64,000 nt of DNA from Halomarina halobia. GTDB taxonomy: Archaea > Halobacteriota > Halobacteria > Halobacteriales > Haloarculaceae. Below are positions 14,801-22,711 of this stretch, piece after piece. The notes under the pieces were generated by a model. It had not been told where the DNA came from, did no database searches, and saw only the letters and a list, made by a program, of their open reading frames with translations. Position numbers and translations under genes: made by a program. The stretch's first letter is position 1. Each line of letters starts with the position of its first letter. The DNA lies in contig NZ_CP119992.1 in the NCBI RefSeq assembly GCF_029338575.1, forward strand, positions 2,728,001 through 2,792,000. Reading direction: 5' to 3'.

Positions 14801-17481
14801 ACCGGAAGGGCGGTTTCGGCCAGCACGGCTCCGCCGAGGAGGGTAAGGTCCTTGGCTGGCTCGTCGGCGACGGCCACCTCAAACACGGCGAGGAACGGGC
14901 TGTGCTCAACTTCTACGACGAGGACACCGCGATCTCAGGGGAGTTCGCAGAATACGTCAACGACGTCGTGCGGGAGCCGACGGGTAACGCGAACTACGAG
15001 GTCGGCGTCAATCAGATCCAGCGCACTGCCGACTACCGTGGTCCCGAGTCCTGCGAAGAGCGTATCCGTTCCTCGCGTCTCTACGAACTCGCAGAGGACG
15101 CCGGCTTGGTAGAGCGGAAACACCAGGTCCCCGACGTCGTGTTCCGTGGTTCCGAGGACATGGCCCGCGGATTCCTGCAGGCGCTCTTCACCGCCGACGG
15201 CGGCGTACAGGGGAACGTGGAGAAGGGCATCTCCGTCCGTCTATCCAGTTCGTATCGGAGTCTGCTCGTCGACGTTCAGCGCCTCTTGCTCAACTTCGGC
15301 ATCGCGAGCAAGCTGTACAACGACCGCCGCGAGGCCGGTACGACGGCGCTACCGGACGGCAACGGCGGTTCGAAGGAGTACGAGACTCGCGCACAGCACG
15401 ACCTCGTCATTGCGAAGGACAACCTGAGTCGATTCGCAGAGGAGATCGGGTTCTTCCTCGATTCGAAGAACGAGGCGCTATGCCAGCGGCTCGACGCCTA
15501 CGAGCGTGGTCCGTACGCGGAACGATTCGAAATCACCGTCGAATCCGTCAAACACGACGGCCACGAAACCGTCTACGACCTGACCGAGCCCGACACGCAT
15601 TCGTTCGTCGCGAACGGTTTCGTCGTCCACAACTGCGGCGAACAACCCTTGGAGGAGTACGAGGCGTGCAATCTCGGGCACATTAACCTCTCGACGATCG
15701 CCGCGACCGACGCCCCCGACTGGCGCGTCTGGTCGGCCGAGCACGCCGACGAGTACGACTCGCACGCGGCCGCCGTCGAGGCGTTCCTGGCGGAGGCCAT
15801 CGACGCCGAGGAGTTCGACCGACGGATCGAACTCGGCACGCGCTTCCTCGAGAACGTCGTCACGATGAGCGACTTCCCCGTGCCGCAGATCGAGCGGAAG
15901 GTCCGCGAGATGCGCAAGATCGGGCTCGGCATCATGGGCCTCGCGCAGCTCTACATCCAGCTCGGCATCCGCTACGGGAGCGAGGAGGGCAACGAGGTCG
16001 CCCGTCAGCTCATGACCCACATCAACCACGGGTCGAAGTGGACCTCCCACGAACTGGCGCTCGAGCGCGGCTCGTTCGAGGACTGGGACGACTCGAAGTA
16101 CGCGACCCCCACGGAGTACCGCGAGTGGTTCGAGCACCACACCGGCCTCGACGCCGACGAGTGGGCCGACGGCTTCCCGATCCGCAACCACAACACGACG
16201 ACCATCGCCCCGACGGGGACGACCTCGATGGTCGGCAACACCACCGGCGGCTGCGAGCCCATCTACAACGTCGCCTACTACAAGAACGTCTCAGACGACG
16301 TGCAGGGCGACGAGATGCTCGTCGAGTTCGACGACTACTTCCTGCGCGTGCTGGAGGCGAACGACATCGACGTCGATGAGGTGAAGCGGGAGGCCCAGGA
16401 GCAGATGGCGAACAACGAGTTCGAGGGCGTCTCCAGCCTCTCGACCGTGCCGGACGCCATCTCGGAGCTGTTCGTCGTCACCGCCGACCTGACGGGCAAG
16501 GACCACGCCGCCGTGCAGTGCGCCTGCCAGGCGGGCGTCGATTCGGCCATCTCGAAGACCTGCAACTTCCCCAACTCCGCGACGAAGGAGGACATGGACG
16601 AGGTCTACCGGTACATCTACGACCACGGCGGGAAGGGCGTCACCGTCTACCGCGACGGGACGCGCTCGAAGCAGGTGCTCACGACCCGCGCCGACAACGC
16701 GGAGTTCGCCGACGAGGAGGAGGCCGCGGCGGTCATCGTCGAGCAGATCCGGGAGATCTTCGGCGGCATCGAGGGCTTCCTCGACAGCGAGGAGGTCCGC
16801 GAGGCCCTCGGCGACGACCTCGAGACGCTGGTCGAGTCCGGCGAGCTCGGCGTCGGCGGGGCGTACGCGAAGGAGCGTCCGCGCCCGGACGTCCTCTACG
16901 GCGTCACCCAGCGCATCAACACCGGGTACGGGAAGATGTACGTCAACATCAACGAGGACGAGGAGGGCGAGCCGTTCGAGCTGTTCGCCACCATCGGCAA
17001 CTCCGGCGGCTTCACCGGATCGTTCACGGAGGCGCTGGCGAAGGTGATCAGCTACTCGCTGCGCTCCGGCGTCGATCCCTACGAGATCGCCGACGACCTC
17101 CGGGGTATCCGCAGCCCGAAGGTCGCCTGGGACAAGGGCGAGCAGATCAACTCCATCCCGGACGCCATCGGCACGGCGATGCGGCGCTACCTCGACGGCG
17201 ACATCGACAAACCGTATCCGCGCCAGCAGAGCCTCACTGAACTCGGCGACGCGGAGTCCCGATCCGCCGGCGGGGAGGTGACCGATGCGACCGACGCGTC
17301 GGCGACGGACGCCGATCCCAACCGCGACGCGTCGCAGTCCGACGGCGCGTCGGACGCGGACGCCACGCAGTCGCTCATCGACGCCGGCGAGAGCCCCGAG
17401 TGTCCCGACTGCGGGTCGATGACGCTCTACTACAGCGAGGGCTGCAAGACCTGCGAGTCCTGCGGCTGGTCTGAGTGCTAG
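11827..17481 (+). CDS. nrdJ: Adenosylcobalamin-dependent (class II) ribonucleotide reductase with two inteins
   Basis: 1884-residue precursor; removing inteins of 464 and 372 residues leaves a 1048-residue enzyme. It reduces ribonucleotides to deoxyribonucleotides through a thiyl radical generated by coenzyme B12. Extein motifs: NSPTLMNAGDELQQLSACF (active-site Cys at precursor residue 177), SGGGMGYAFWRLRP, TRRGAQMGVMRVSHPD, NP|CGEQPL (thiyl-radical Cys, precursor residue 1270), NTTTIAPTGTTSM, and a C-terminal tail with CPDCGS and CESCGWSEC, Cys pairs typical of NrdJ zinc/redox tails. The 3' part (about 17240-17390) encodes a low-complexity Ala/Asp/Ser linker. Monocistronic. Splicing must succeed for activity, because intein 2 sits against the radical Cys. 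Confidence 0.96.
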   Translation: MSKADLSADELTLPIKRTTGATLEERMTGNAYNNILPARYLRKDADGNLIETQEGLFERVAKNIALAEAVFEAEKRDVQVTVTPEQLKPGHPRRDELAAEVFGAGTTADDEAATTLSAYNVNKFAYDTVVPELPDEIREHVEGKAAEFEELMSMLSFVPNSPTLMNAGDELQQLSACFVDSPDDDLTDIHQTAKEAAEVFQCLTADSTVVVEDKGHVSVSAVEVGDRIAQRTDSGFQYRPVEETHKYENAETLTVSLANGLSIRGTPNHRIEVDGEWTRLDEIRAGQQVQYALGWLRDTERAVPQLAAVPSGAQWSEQRTVENAEIVELYQQGLSDYEIAERLDCGKSTIQRRRSHELALPPNGTGGRPLGSTSFDESAALGLYEAGHTDSEIADTLGVHQVTVGQFRAREGLESNGTAVKSVSQPEYLTEELAELVGLWVGDGSWHQDGIRFHVGRESIAEYIDHLSQQLFDTVTSSTFSGGCYEICINSHELKRWWETNFDCKRDGAQSACVPQVVKNAPAPLVEAFLRGYFTADGTLLNDTYPKLYSSSERAIDDVATLMMGLGYPVKKSVIRDEDTPPYYGLIPTTGAGRAAFMRDVGFIDERREIGLSNVESVNARDSYVIGDSYTVEVESVTESADATVYDITVAGDHQYVTDGIVSHNSGGGMGYAFWRLRPYGDPVGSTGGIASGPITFMRTFDQMCETIAQGGTRRGAQMGVMRVSHPDVIEFIHAKNKDVSLAHCLRLNDPDDYTYTSFSEALEEARSLIDEDGRVPKHLRNAVEGHLSNFNISVGVTDGFMEALYAGEEFTFTNPRTEEPHVATPETKEMYERYGLGEYVEPGEVFSIPAEVLWDRIVSGAHENGEPGVIYLERVNKEHSFDVDEHPEHRILATNPCVTGDTLISTGNGLIPAEELYEQGVAIDVVVDDRLSEETIKEASSVYKTGEKDVYRLTTKEGYELRLTADHRVMTDDGWVEARDLDAGDTVHIANRKGGFGQHGSAEEGKVLGWLVGDGHLKHGEERAVLNFYDEDTAISGEFAEYVNDVVREPTGNANYEVGVNQIQRTADYRGPESCEERIRSSRLYELAEDAGLVERKHQVPDVVFRGSEDMARGFLQALFTADGGVQGNVEKGISVRLSSSYRSLLVDVQRLLLNFGIASKLYNDRREAGTTALPDGNGGSKEYETRAQHDLVIAKDNLSRFAEEIGFFLDSKNEALCQRLDAYERGPYAERFEITVESVKHDGHETVYDLTEPDTHSFVANGFVVHNCGEQPLEEYEACNLGHINLSTIAATDAPDWRVWSAEHADEYDSHAAAVEAFLAEAIDAEEFDRRIELGTRFLENVVTMSDFPVPQIERKVREMRKIGLGIMGLAQLYIQLGIRYGSEEGNEVARQLMTHINHGSKWTSHELALERGSFEDWDDSKYATPTEYREWFEHHTGLDADEWADGFPIRNHNTTTIAPTGTTSMVGNTTGGCEPIYNVAYYKNVSDDVQGDEMLVEFDDYFLRVLEANDIDVDEVKREAQEQMANNEFEGVSSLSTVPDAISELFVVTADLTGKDHAAVQCACQAGVDSAISKTCNFPNSATKEDMDEVYRYIYDHGGKGVTVYRDGTRSKQVLTTRADNAEFADEEEAAAVIVEQIREIFGGIEGFLDSEEVREALGDDLETLVESGELGVGGAYAKERPRPDVLYGVTQRINTGYGKMYVNINEDEEGEPFELFATIGNSGGFTGSFTEALAKVISYSLRSGVDPYEIADDLRGIRSPKVAWDKGEQINSIPDAIGTAMRRYLDGDIDKPYPRQQSLTELGDAESRSAGGEVTDATDASATDADPNRDASQSDGASDADATQSLIDAGESPECPDCGSMTLYYSEGCKTCESCGWSEC
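12430..13821 (+). other. Intein 1 in NrdJ, LAGLIDADG endonuclease plus two inserted HTH units
   Basis: 464 residues (precursor 202-665). The N-terminal splice block is CLTADSTVV, block B is GTPNHRIEV, the terminal blocks are VYDITVAGDHQYVTDG and IVSHN, and the +1 extein residue is Ser of SGGGMGY. Homing-endonuclease motifs are LVGLWVGDGSW and FLRGYFTADGTL, both with the acidic catalytic residue, so the endonuclease may be active. Between block B and the endonuclease (about 12790-13060) lie two helix-turn-helix-like units (IVELYQQGLSDYEIAERLDC and ALGLYEAGHTDSEIADTLGV), unusual for an intein. Insertion is in the substrate-loop region, a hot spot in RNR genes. Confidence 0.95.
14518..15633 (+). 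other. Intein 2 in NrdJ, LAGLIDADG type
   Basis: 372 residues (precursor 898-1269). Block A is CVTGDTLIS, block B LTADHRVMTDDGW, blocks F/G VYDLTEPDTHSFVANG and FVVHN; the +1 residue is the Cys of CGEQPL, the expected thiyl-radical Cys. Endonuclease motifs are VLGWLVGDGHL and FLQALFTADGGV. Compared with intein 1 it lacks the HTH insert and is close to a standard haloarchaeal RNR intein in size. Confidence 0.95.
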
Positions 17482-17582
17482 CGGCCCGTACTGCGTGGAA
17501 CTGACCGTTGCGTCGAACGGACGTCGATTCCCGCATCTCCCGTTTCTCCCGTTTCCCCCACCGTCTCCGTGGATCGTCCCCG

Positions 17583-17882
17583 TCACTCGTCGGGCCCGTC
17601 CGCCGCCGTCGCCTCGCCGGCCGGCGGGTCCTGCACGACGAAGTAGTAGAGCGGCGCGCCGAGCAGCAGGAGGCTCCCGATCGAGAACGACAGGCCGACC
17701 GTCTCGGGAAGCCTGACGTCGACGACCGCGGCGACGTCGGTGCCGAACAGCAGGAGCACCGCGGCGAGGACGCAGCCGATGCCGCGGTTGCGATCGAGCG
17801 ACCGCTCCGTTCGCGTGCGCGCGACGACGAACGCCGTCACCCCGACGGCCCCGAGGACGAAGAGCGGGAGGAGGTCGGCCAT
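17583..17882 (-). CDS. Small three-helix membrane protein
   Basis: 99 residues: membrane segments at about 3-20, 33-52 and 64-84, separated by an Arg-rich loop (RTRTERSLDRNRG) that would face the cytosol, and a polar acidic tail. No catalytic motif seen and no family recognised. It lies 42 bp downstream of the stop of the molybdoenzyme gene on the same strand, so co-transcription is possible. Confidence 0.55.
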   Translation of the reverse strand: MADLLPLFVLGAVGVTAFVVARTRTERSLDRNRGIGCVLAAVLLLFGTDVAAVVDVRLPETVGLSFSIGSLLLLGAPLYYFVVQDPPAGEATAADGPDE

Positions 17883-17924
17883 ACGTCACCTGCTCCCCCC
17901 GGACGCATCAACGTGTCGACCAGG

Positions 17925-19427
17925 CTATGGTTCTATCGTCCGCGTCACCCAGCCCGTCGCCCCCCTCGGGAAGGGCGAGCGGCGCTCTCCGGGCTGGCGC
18001 GTCCCGTCGGCCTCGTAGGCGCGGACGACGACCTCGTGTTCCCCCTCGGGGGCGTCGTACTCGTGGGCCCACTGCCGCCAGACGTCCTCGCCGGGGAGCG
18101 GCTCGGAGAGGCGGGCGTCGGTCCAGCTCTCCCCGCCGTCGGTCGAGACCTCGACGCGGCTGACGCCGCGCGTCCCTGCGTAGGCGTGTCCCGCGACCTG
18201 TACGCGCCCGTCGTCGAGGCGGTTGACGACGTGGAGCTTCGCGACCGTGGTGACGGGACCGGTGCCGTGCCAGCCGCGCTCCTCCCAGTAACCGTCGGCC
18301 GGCCGTTCGAGCACCTCGATCTCGGTGAGCCACTTGACGTTGATCTCCCCCCAGTGTCCCGGGATGAGCGCGCGGACGGGGGAGCCGTGTGCCCGCGGTA
18401 GTTGCCGGCCGTTCATGCCGTAGGCGAGGTACCCCCGCTTCAGCGCCTCGGCGGGGAACTCCTCGTAGTAGTCGTCGGCCGCCCGGAGCATCACGCAGCA
18501 CTCATCGAGGGAGAGGCCCGCCCGGTCGAGCACGTCGTCGATCGGGACGACCTCCCAGAGGGCGTTGTCCATCTTCTCCCCGTTGAGCCCCTCGCCGACG
18601 CAGCGCAGCGAGACGAACGTCGACTCGGAGGGCATCGACGTCAGTTCGCCGTATGAGAGGTCGATCTCCGCCTCGACCGCGCCGGTGACGCGCAGCGACC
18701 AGCCCTCGGCGTCCACCTGCGGGTCGACGCTGTTGATGTCCACCTCGTAGAAGTCATCGCTGACGAGCGGTTCGAGACCTGCGATGTCGAGCGACTTCTC
18801 CCGGGCCTCCGAGAGGAGCCGCTCGGTCCTCGCGCGCCGCTCCCCCGTCCCCTCCAGTTCGCCGCCGGCGTCCCCCGACCGGCCGCCCACGACGAACGCG
18901 AGGAGCCCGAAGCCGAGCGCGCCCGCGAGCGCCCCGAGCGCGGAGCGCCGCTCCCCGTCGACGCCGCCCGCGTCGGCACTGCCCCCGGCGAGGCGCGAGA
19001 CGATCGCCGGAACGGCGAGCACCGCGGCCGCCGGGACGGCCGCGCCGAGCGCGAGCAGGGGATCGCCCGTCAGCGCCGCCGTCGTCCCCCAGACGACCGT
19101 CCCCGCGAGGGCGGGACCGACGAACGGCGCGGCGAGCTGCCGGCCGATGCCGAGCGCGAACCACGCGACGACGGCGAACAATCCCACCGCGAGGCCGACG
19201 GCCGCGAGCAGGTTGAGCTGCTGGCCGAGGCTCCCCAGGACGAGAATCGCGTACGTGACGACGACGCCCGGCATCGCCCGCGAGAGCGCGGACTCGACGG
19301 GCGCGGCGACGAACCCCTGCGCGAACCCGGCGACCAGGTACGACCCCGCGACCCCCGCGACCCCCGCGGCCAGCGCGAGCACGAGCGGCGCGCTCGCCGC
19401 TCGCAATCGAGCGCCAAGTGTTGCCAT
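17925..19427 (-). CDS. Membrane-anchored sulfite-oxidase-family molybdoenzyme
   Basis: 500 residues from the ATG at 19427; the open frame continues upstream but loses coding character. Residues 1-182 contain about five membrane helices. After a linker, residues about 230-390 form the oxidoreductase molybdopterin domain, with FVSLRCVGEGLNGEKM giving the molybdenum-ligating Cys276 and RAHGSPVRALIPGHWGEINVKWL giving cofactor contacts. Residues about 400-500 form the Mo-co dimerisation beta domain (RVEVSTDGGESWTDA, YEADGTRQPGERRSPFP). Likely oxidises an anionic sulfur or similar substrate outside the cell, passing electrons to the membrane; the true substrate is unknown. No separate haem or cytochrome gene lies next to it. 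Confidence 0.88.
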   Translation of the reverse strand: MATLGARLRAASAPLVLALAAGVAGVAGSYLVAGFAQGFVAAPVESALSRAMPGVVVTYAILVLGSLGQQLNLLAAVGLAVGLFAVVAWFALGIGRQLAAPFVGPALAGTVVWGTTAALTGDPLLALGAAVPAAAVLAVPAIVSRLAGGSADAGGVDGERRSALGALAGALGFGLLAFVVGGRSGDAGGELEGTGERRARTERLLSEAREKSLDIAGLEPLVSDDFYEVDINSVDPQVDAEGWSLRVTGAVEAEIDLSYGELTSMPSESTFVSLRCVGEGLNGEKMDNALWEVVPIDDVLDRAGLSLDECCVMLRAADDYYEEFPAEALKRGYLAYGMNGRQLPRAHGSPVRALIPGHWGEINVKWLTEIEVLERPADGYWEERGWHGTGPVTTVAKLHVVNRLDDGRVQVAGHAYAGTRGVSRVEVSTDGGESWTDARLSEPLPGEDVWRQWAHEYDAPEGEHEVVVRAYEADGTRQPGERRSPFPRGATGWVTRTIEP

Positions 19428-19520
19428 GGTGTACAGTAGGCGCGCACTCACATACTCGTTGTCCGGTTGTGTGCGAGGAGGTCGTGCGGCGGGAAACGTC
19501 GCGCCGCGAGGGGAACGTCC

Positions 19521-19670
19521 ATGTCGGTGGCGCGCCACGCTTCGATCATGGACGAGGTGCGTGCCGGTCGGCCCTGTCCGATCTGCGAGGCCCCGATGTA
19601 CCGCCGGCACTGCAAGTACGTCTGTCCGCAGCACGGCGTGATCTTCGACTGCGCCGATCCGTTCAACTAG
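19521..19670 (+). CDS. Zinc-ribbon microprotein (HVO_2901-like)
   Basis: 49 residues from the ATG at 19521, or 40 from the ATG at 19548, which is equally possible. The core is CPICEAPMYRRHCKYVCPQHG followed by VIFDCADPF. The paired CxxC and CxxH with flanking Cys can bind one zinc. This matches a family of very short haloarchaeal zinc-finger proteins of unknown role. Its stop overlaps the convergent TVP38-like gene by 4 bp. Divergent from the molybdoenzyme gene. Confidence 0.75.
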   Translation: MSVARHASIMDEVRAGRPCPICEAPMYRRHCKYVCPQHGVIFDCADPFN

Positions 19671-20320
19671 TCGGCGAGGGGCGGCGTCCCGGCCGCCAGC
19701 CGGTACATCGGCCCCGCCATCAGCGCCGCAGCCGCGGCGACCCCCGCGACGACCAGCGGCCAGCCGACGTGGGCGCCCTGCGCGGAGAGCGCGTCCATCG
19801 AACTGCCCGCGAGGACGCTCGCGACGACCCACGGGACCTCCCCGACGGCGGTGCCGAGGACGTACGCGCGGAGGTCCACCCTCGCGAGTCCCGCCGCGGC
19901 GGAGACGACGTCCGTGGGGACGGGCGCGAGGCGCGCGGCGAGGACGCCGCGCGCGTCGCCGGTCGTCTCGAAGAGGTCGGCGCTCCGCGCGCTCGTCCAG
20001 GCGAGCGGTCCGGCGGTCGGGCGGTACCGTCGCGCGAGGGCGTACGGCGGTAGCGTCGTGAGAACGGCCCCGACGAGCGCGATCGGGAGGCCCGCGGGGC
20101 CGTAGACGAATCCCACCAGCGCGGAGACGAGGCCGATGGGCCACGCGACGAGCGAGCGACAGAGGTAGACGAGACAGAGCGCGAGCGCGAACGCCGCCGG
20201 TCGCGCGGCGAGCCCGTCGAGCAGCGCGAGGGCACGCTCCGGCGAGACGGCGGCCGCGACGAGGGCGACCGCCGCCAGGGGGACGACCCCGAGGAGCTGT
20301 CGTCGCGTCGCGCGGTCCAT
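19667..20320 (-). CDS. TVP38/TMEM64 (VTT/DedA-like) membrane protein
   Basis: 217 residues from the ATG at 20320. It has five or six hydrophobic segments with the VTT-domain landmarks: an amphipathic stretch LVSALVGFVYGPAGLPIALVG, then ARLAPVPTDVVSAAAGLARV and LGTAVGEVPWVVASVLAG. Such proteins are linked to membrane lipid or small-solute handling, but the activity of archaeal members is not defined. Starts lie about 90 bp from the divergent DUF5830-like gene. Confidence 0.8.
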   Translation of the reverse strand: MDRATRRQLLGVVPLAAVALVAAAVSPERALALLDGLAARPAAFALALCLVYLCRSLVAWPIGLVSALVGFVYGPAGLPIALVGAVLTTLPPYALARRYRPTAGPLAWTSARSADLFETTGDARGVLAARLAPVPTDVVSAAAGLARVDLRAYVLGTAVGEVPWVVASVLAGSSMDALSAQGAHVGWPLVVAGVAAAAALMAGPMYRLAAGTPPLAD

Positions 20321-20408
20321 AACCTGAGCTTTCCGCGGGCCGGCAAACGCTTTCTGGTCGCGGCTCCGCTCGCAAAGGATTATTCGCTCGGCCCCTGTAT
20401 CCCCTCGC

Positions 20409-20765
20409 GTGACCGACGAGACGGTCGAACTCGGGGTGCAGCTACTCGAACGCCTCGAACACGAGGAGCTGTCGCTCGCGGAGGCGGTGGACCGCCTCGA
20501 GACCATCACCACCAGCCCGACGACGACGCGGACCATCCTCGACGAGGCGGAGAGACGGGGCGTCATCCGACGCGAGGGGGGGATCATCCGGCCGAGGGGC
20601 GGCCGGTTCCTCCGCTTCGAGAGCGAGGTGATCACGAAGGAGGGGGAGTTCACCTGCAAGCGCTGCGGCGCGAGCGTGACGACCGGCTACTTCATGCGCC
20701 TCGATGCCGGCGAGCACGGTCCCTTCGGGTCGTCCTGCATCCGGAAGGTGACCGGGCGGGAGTGA
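20409..20765 (+). CDS. HTH plus zinc-ribbon protein (DUF5830-like)
   Basis: 118 residues with a GTG start. Residues about 1-55 are helical and end in a winged-HTH-like turn (LAEAVDRLETITTSPTTTR, ILDEAERRGVIRREGG). Residues 78-112 hold TCKRCGASVTTGYF and a later FGSSCIRKVTG, giving three cysteines for a possible metal site. I associate this with haloarchaeal DUF5830; the role is unknown, and a nucleic-acid-binding function is inference from the HTH and ribbon. Divergent from the TVP38-like gene, convergent with the DUF7115-like gene. Confidence 0.7.
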   Translation: MTDETVELGVQLLERLEHEELSLAEAVDRLETITTSPTTTRTILDEAERRGVIRREGGIIRPRGGRFLRFESEVITKEGEFTCKRCGASVTTGYFMRLDAGEHGPFGSSCIRKVTGRE

Positions 20766-20778
20766 TCGGAGATACCGG

Positions 20779-21807
20779 TCAGGGTTTTCGATCCGGTTCG
20801 TCGGCGAGCCCGAGGAGCCGATGGAGCGCGGCCCCCTGCCGTTCGAGGAGTTCGTTCTGGCGCTCCACGGCCGCCCGCAGCGCGGCGAGTTCCGAGGCCA
20901 CGTCTCCCGCCTCCCTCTCCCCCTCCTCCTGCCCGTCACCTTCCCGCTCTCCATCGGCCGACACGCTCCCGCGGCCGAAGGTGAACCCGCCGTCGTCGCC
21001 GGTCGTTCCCTCCTCGTTCCCAGCGTCGTCCTCGTTCCCGGCGTCGTCCTCGTTCCCGGCGTCGTCCTCGTCCCCGCGGAGGAGCGCACGGAGGTCGGCC
21101 GTCGCACCGTTCGGGGCGATTCCGGTCCCTCCGTCGTCCGTCCCTTCGCTGTCCCCTCCGTCCGCGTCCGTCCGTTCGTCGGAGGCTCCGAGCGCGTCGA
21201 GCGACGCCGCGTCGTGGTGGTCGAGCAGCGCGGTTTCGAGCGTTCGACGGACGCGCTCTGCGGCGTCAACCGGGGTTTTGATCCGCCGAGGCCGCCCATC
21301 GACGGTGAGGACGAGTTGCGCGGCGACGGTCCCCTCCTCGACCGCGAGGGCGGTAACGTCGTCGTAGCGGTAGGTCTCGAACTCGGGGCTCCAGAGGGCC
21401 GTCCCGACGTGCTCGACGACGCGACGGTCGGTGATCGCGAGCGTGAGTTCGCTGAACCGGTGGACGGCGAGGACGCGCTCGTCGGGGTCGGCGCCCCCCG
21501 CCGCGAGGAGGACGCCGCCCAGGAGCGGTTCGAGCACGTCGTCGAGTCGATCCTTCGGGACGCGCAGGTCGCGCTCGTCGTCGAGGTAGACGAATTCGAG
21601 CGTCGCCTCGCGTCGCCCGACGGTGCAGTCGATCCGCTCGACGGCGTGGGGAAACTCCTCGACGGATTCGTCGCGCAGCAACCCCTCGGCGCGGTAGACG
21701 AGCGTGCGCGTCGGCGTGACGGCGGCGGCGTCATCGCCGCCCAGGGGGACGACGGCGGTGGGCGTCTCATCACCGAGGGTGACTGTCATCGAATCGGGTA
21801 GCTCCAT
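20779..21807 (-). CDS. Haloarchaeal DUF7115-like protein with acidic repeat and coiled coil
   Basis: 342 residues from the ATG at 21807 (MELPDSMTVTLGDETP). Residues 1-200 are a globular beta-rich part with two similar segments (LVYRAEGLLRDESVEEFPHAVERI and VLAVHRFSELTLAITDRRVVEHVG) that resemble PH-like domains used for membrane or protein contact. Residues about 205-300 are disordered and highly acidic, with DDAGNE repeated three times. Residues about 305-335 form a coiled coil (LAALRAAVERQNELLERQ). No enzymatic motif. Function unknown. Confidence 0.7.
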   Translation of the reverse strand: MELPDSMTVTLGDETPTAVVPLGGDDAAAVTPTRTLVYRAEGLLRDESVEEFPHAVERIDCTVGRREATLEFVYLDDERDLRVPKDRLDDVLEPLLGGVLLAAGGADPDERVLAVHRFSELTLAITDRRVVEHVGTALWSPEFETYRYDDVTALAVEEGTVAAQLVLTVDGRPRRIKTPVDAAERVRRTLETALLDHHDAASLDALGASDERTDADGGDSEGTDDGGTGIAPNGATADLRALLRGDEDDAGNEDDAGNEDDAGNEEGTTGDDGGFTFGRGSVSADGEREGDGQEEGEREAGDVASELAALRAAVERQNELLERQGAALHRLLGLADEPDRKP

Positions 21808-21890
21808 GCCCCGGACTGCCCGCCGAACGGCATAAACCTGCGGGATGAGATGAGAAGAGTCAAGTGCCGTACGCCGAAACGGGTGACTGA

Positions 21891-22025
21891 GCCCGGGTGG
21901 CTTAGCTGGACATAGCGCCGCACTCATAGGGTTTCACCTTGCGGCATTCGCCGCACCCATCGAGGCACGCCTCGCCTCGGACCTGGGACATGCGGAGATC
22001 GTGGGTTCGGAGCCCACCCCGGGCA
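21891..22025 (+). tRNA. Elongator tRNA-Met (CAT) with 61-nt intron
   Basis: Exons fold normally once the intron is removed: acceptor GCCCGGG with CCCGGGC and discriminator A at 22025; anticodon stem CCGCA (21918-21922) with TGCGG (21991-21995); loop CTCATA plus A, anticodon CAT; T arm GTGGG-TTCGGAG-CCCAC. The intron interrupts after position 37, the canonical archaeal site cut by the bulge-helix-bulge endonuclease. Exon joining would need RtcB, encoded at 46829. Confidence 0.95.
21929..21989 (+). other. tRNA-Met intron
   Basis: 61 nt between positions 37 and 38 of the tRNA. It holds two internal hairpins, GCGGC/GCCGC around 21942-21955 and CGAGG/CCTCG around 21960-21975. Boundaries are set by restoring a 7-nt anticodon loop. 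Confidence 0.85.
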
Positions 22026-22411
22026 CTTCGCTTATGACGATCGCGCTCCCCTCCGAGGGACGTCTCCGCGCGTCGGACCGCCGGACGAGAGCGCGGTGTA
22101 CGGCCGGTCGCACGTATCACGCTCTACCGTGATACCCGTCCCCGACCGGGGGAGTAGTGGGCGTGGTGCGACCGAGCCGTACGTACACCCATCCACGCCG
22201 TCGCGGTGTGGTGACCGTAATAGGTACTCAGCGGCCGGGGTGGAGCCTCGCGGTTTCGGGTCGTCACGACGGAAGTCGGGCGACCGTTAGCGAGCGGCTG
22301 TGGTTTCGGTGCTCTTCGACTCCGAAGGCCCGGTTCGCGGACGGTCGTCGGAGTCGGTACTCCCGCGGGTCGTCCCGCGCGGCGGGGGCTCGTCAGCCCT
22401 TCGGGTCGTTC
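22026..22411. other. Intergenic stretch, no supported gene
   Basis: 386 bp. The only structure I see is a 7-bp inverted repeat TATCACG/CGTGATA with a 6-nt loop at 22115-22134. Its place, 90 bp past tRNA-Met, would suit a terminator or operator. Open frames here lack haloarchaeal coding bias. Confidence 0.4.
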
Positions 22412-22711
22412 TCAGGTGGACGCAGTGCCCTCCCGCGGGAGGTAGTTGTCCTCCCAGTCGAGACGTGCCTCGAGGGCCTCGCGCCCCTCGTCCGACAGCG
22501 CGTAGTAGTTGGTGCGGCGATCGATCTGTCCCTTCTCGACGTACCCCGCGTTGACGAGCGTATCGAGGTTCGGATAGAGGCGACCGTGGGTGATCTCGCG
22601 GTCGGTCACCGCCTCCAGTTCGGATTTGATCTGCTGCCCCGAGGGACGATCGAACCCGGCGATCACGTACAGGAGGTCGCGCTGGAATCCGGTCAGGTCG
22701 AAGAGCGCCAT
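22412..22711 (-). CDS. PadR-family transcriptional regulator
   Basis: 99 residues from the ATG at 22711 (MALFDLTGFQRDLLYVIAG). The winged HTH covers almost the whole protein: GQQIKSELEAVTDREITHGRLYPNLDTLVNAGYVEKG, then the wing IDRRTNYYALSDEGREALEAR. This short PadR type (often called PadR-like HTH) is abundant in haloarchaea and usually represses a neighbouring gene or itself. The upstream 690 bp is non-coding, so the target is not obvious. Confidence 0.9.
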   Translation of the reverse strand: MALFDLTGFQRDLLYVIAGFDRPSGQQIKSELEAVTDREITHGRLYPNLDTLVNAGYVEKGQIDRRTNYYALSDEGREALEARLDWEDNYLPREGTAST

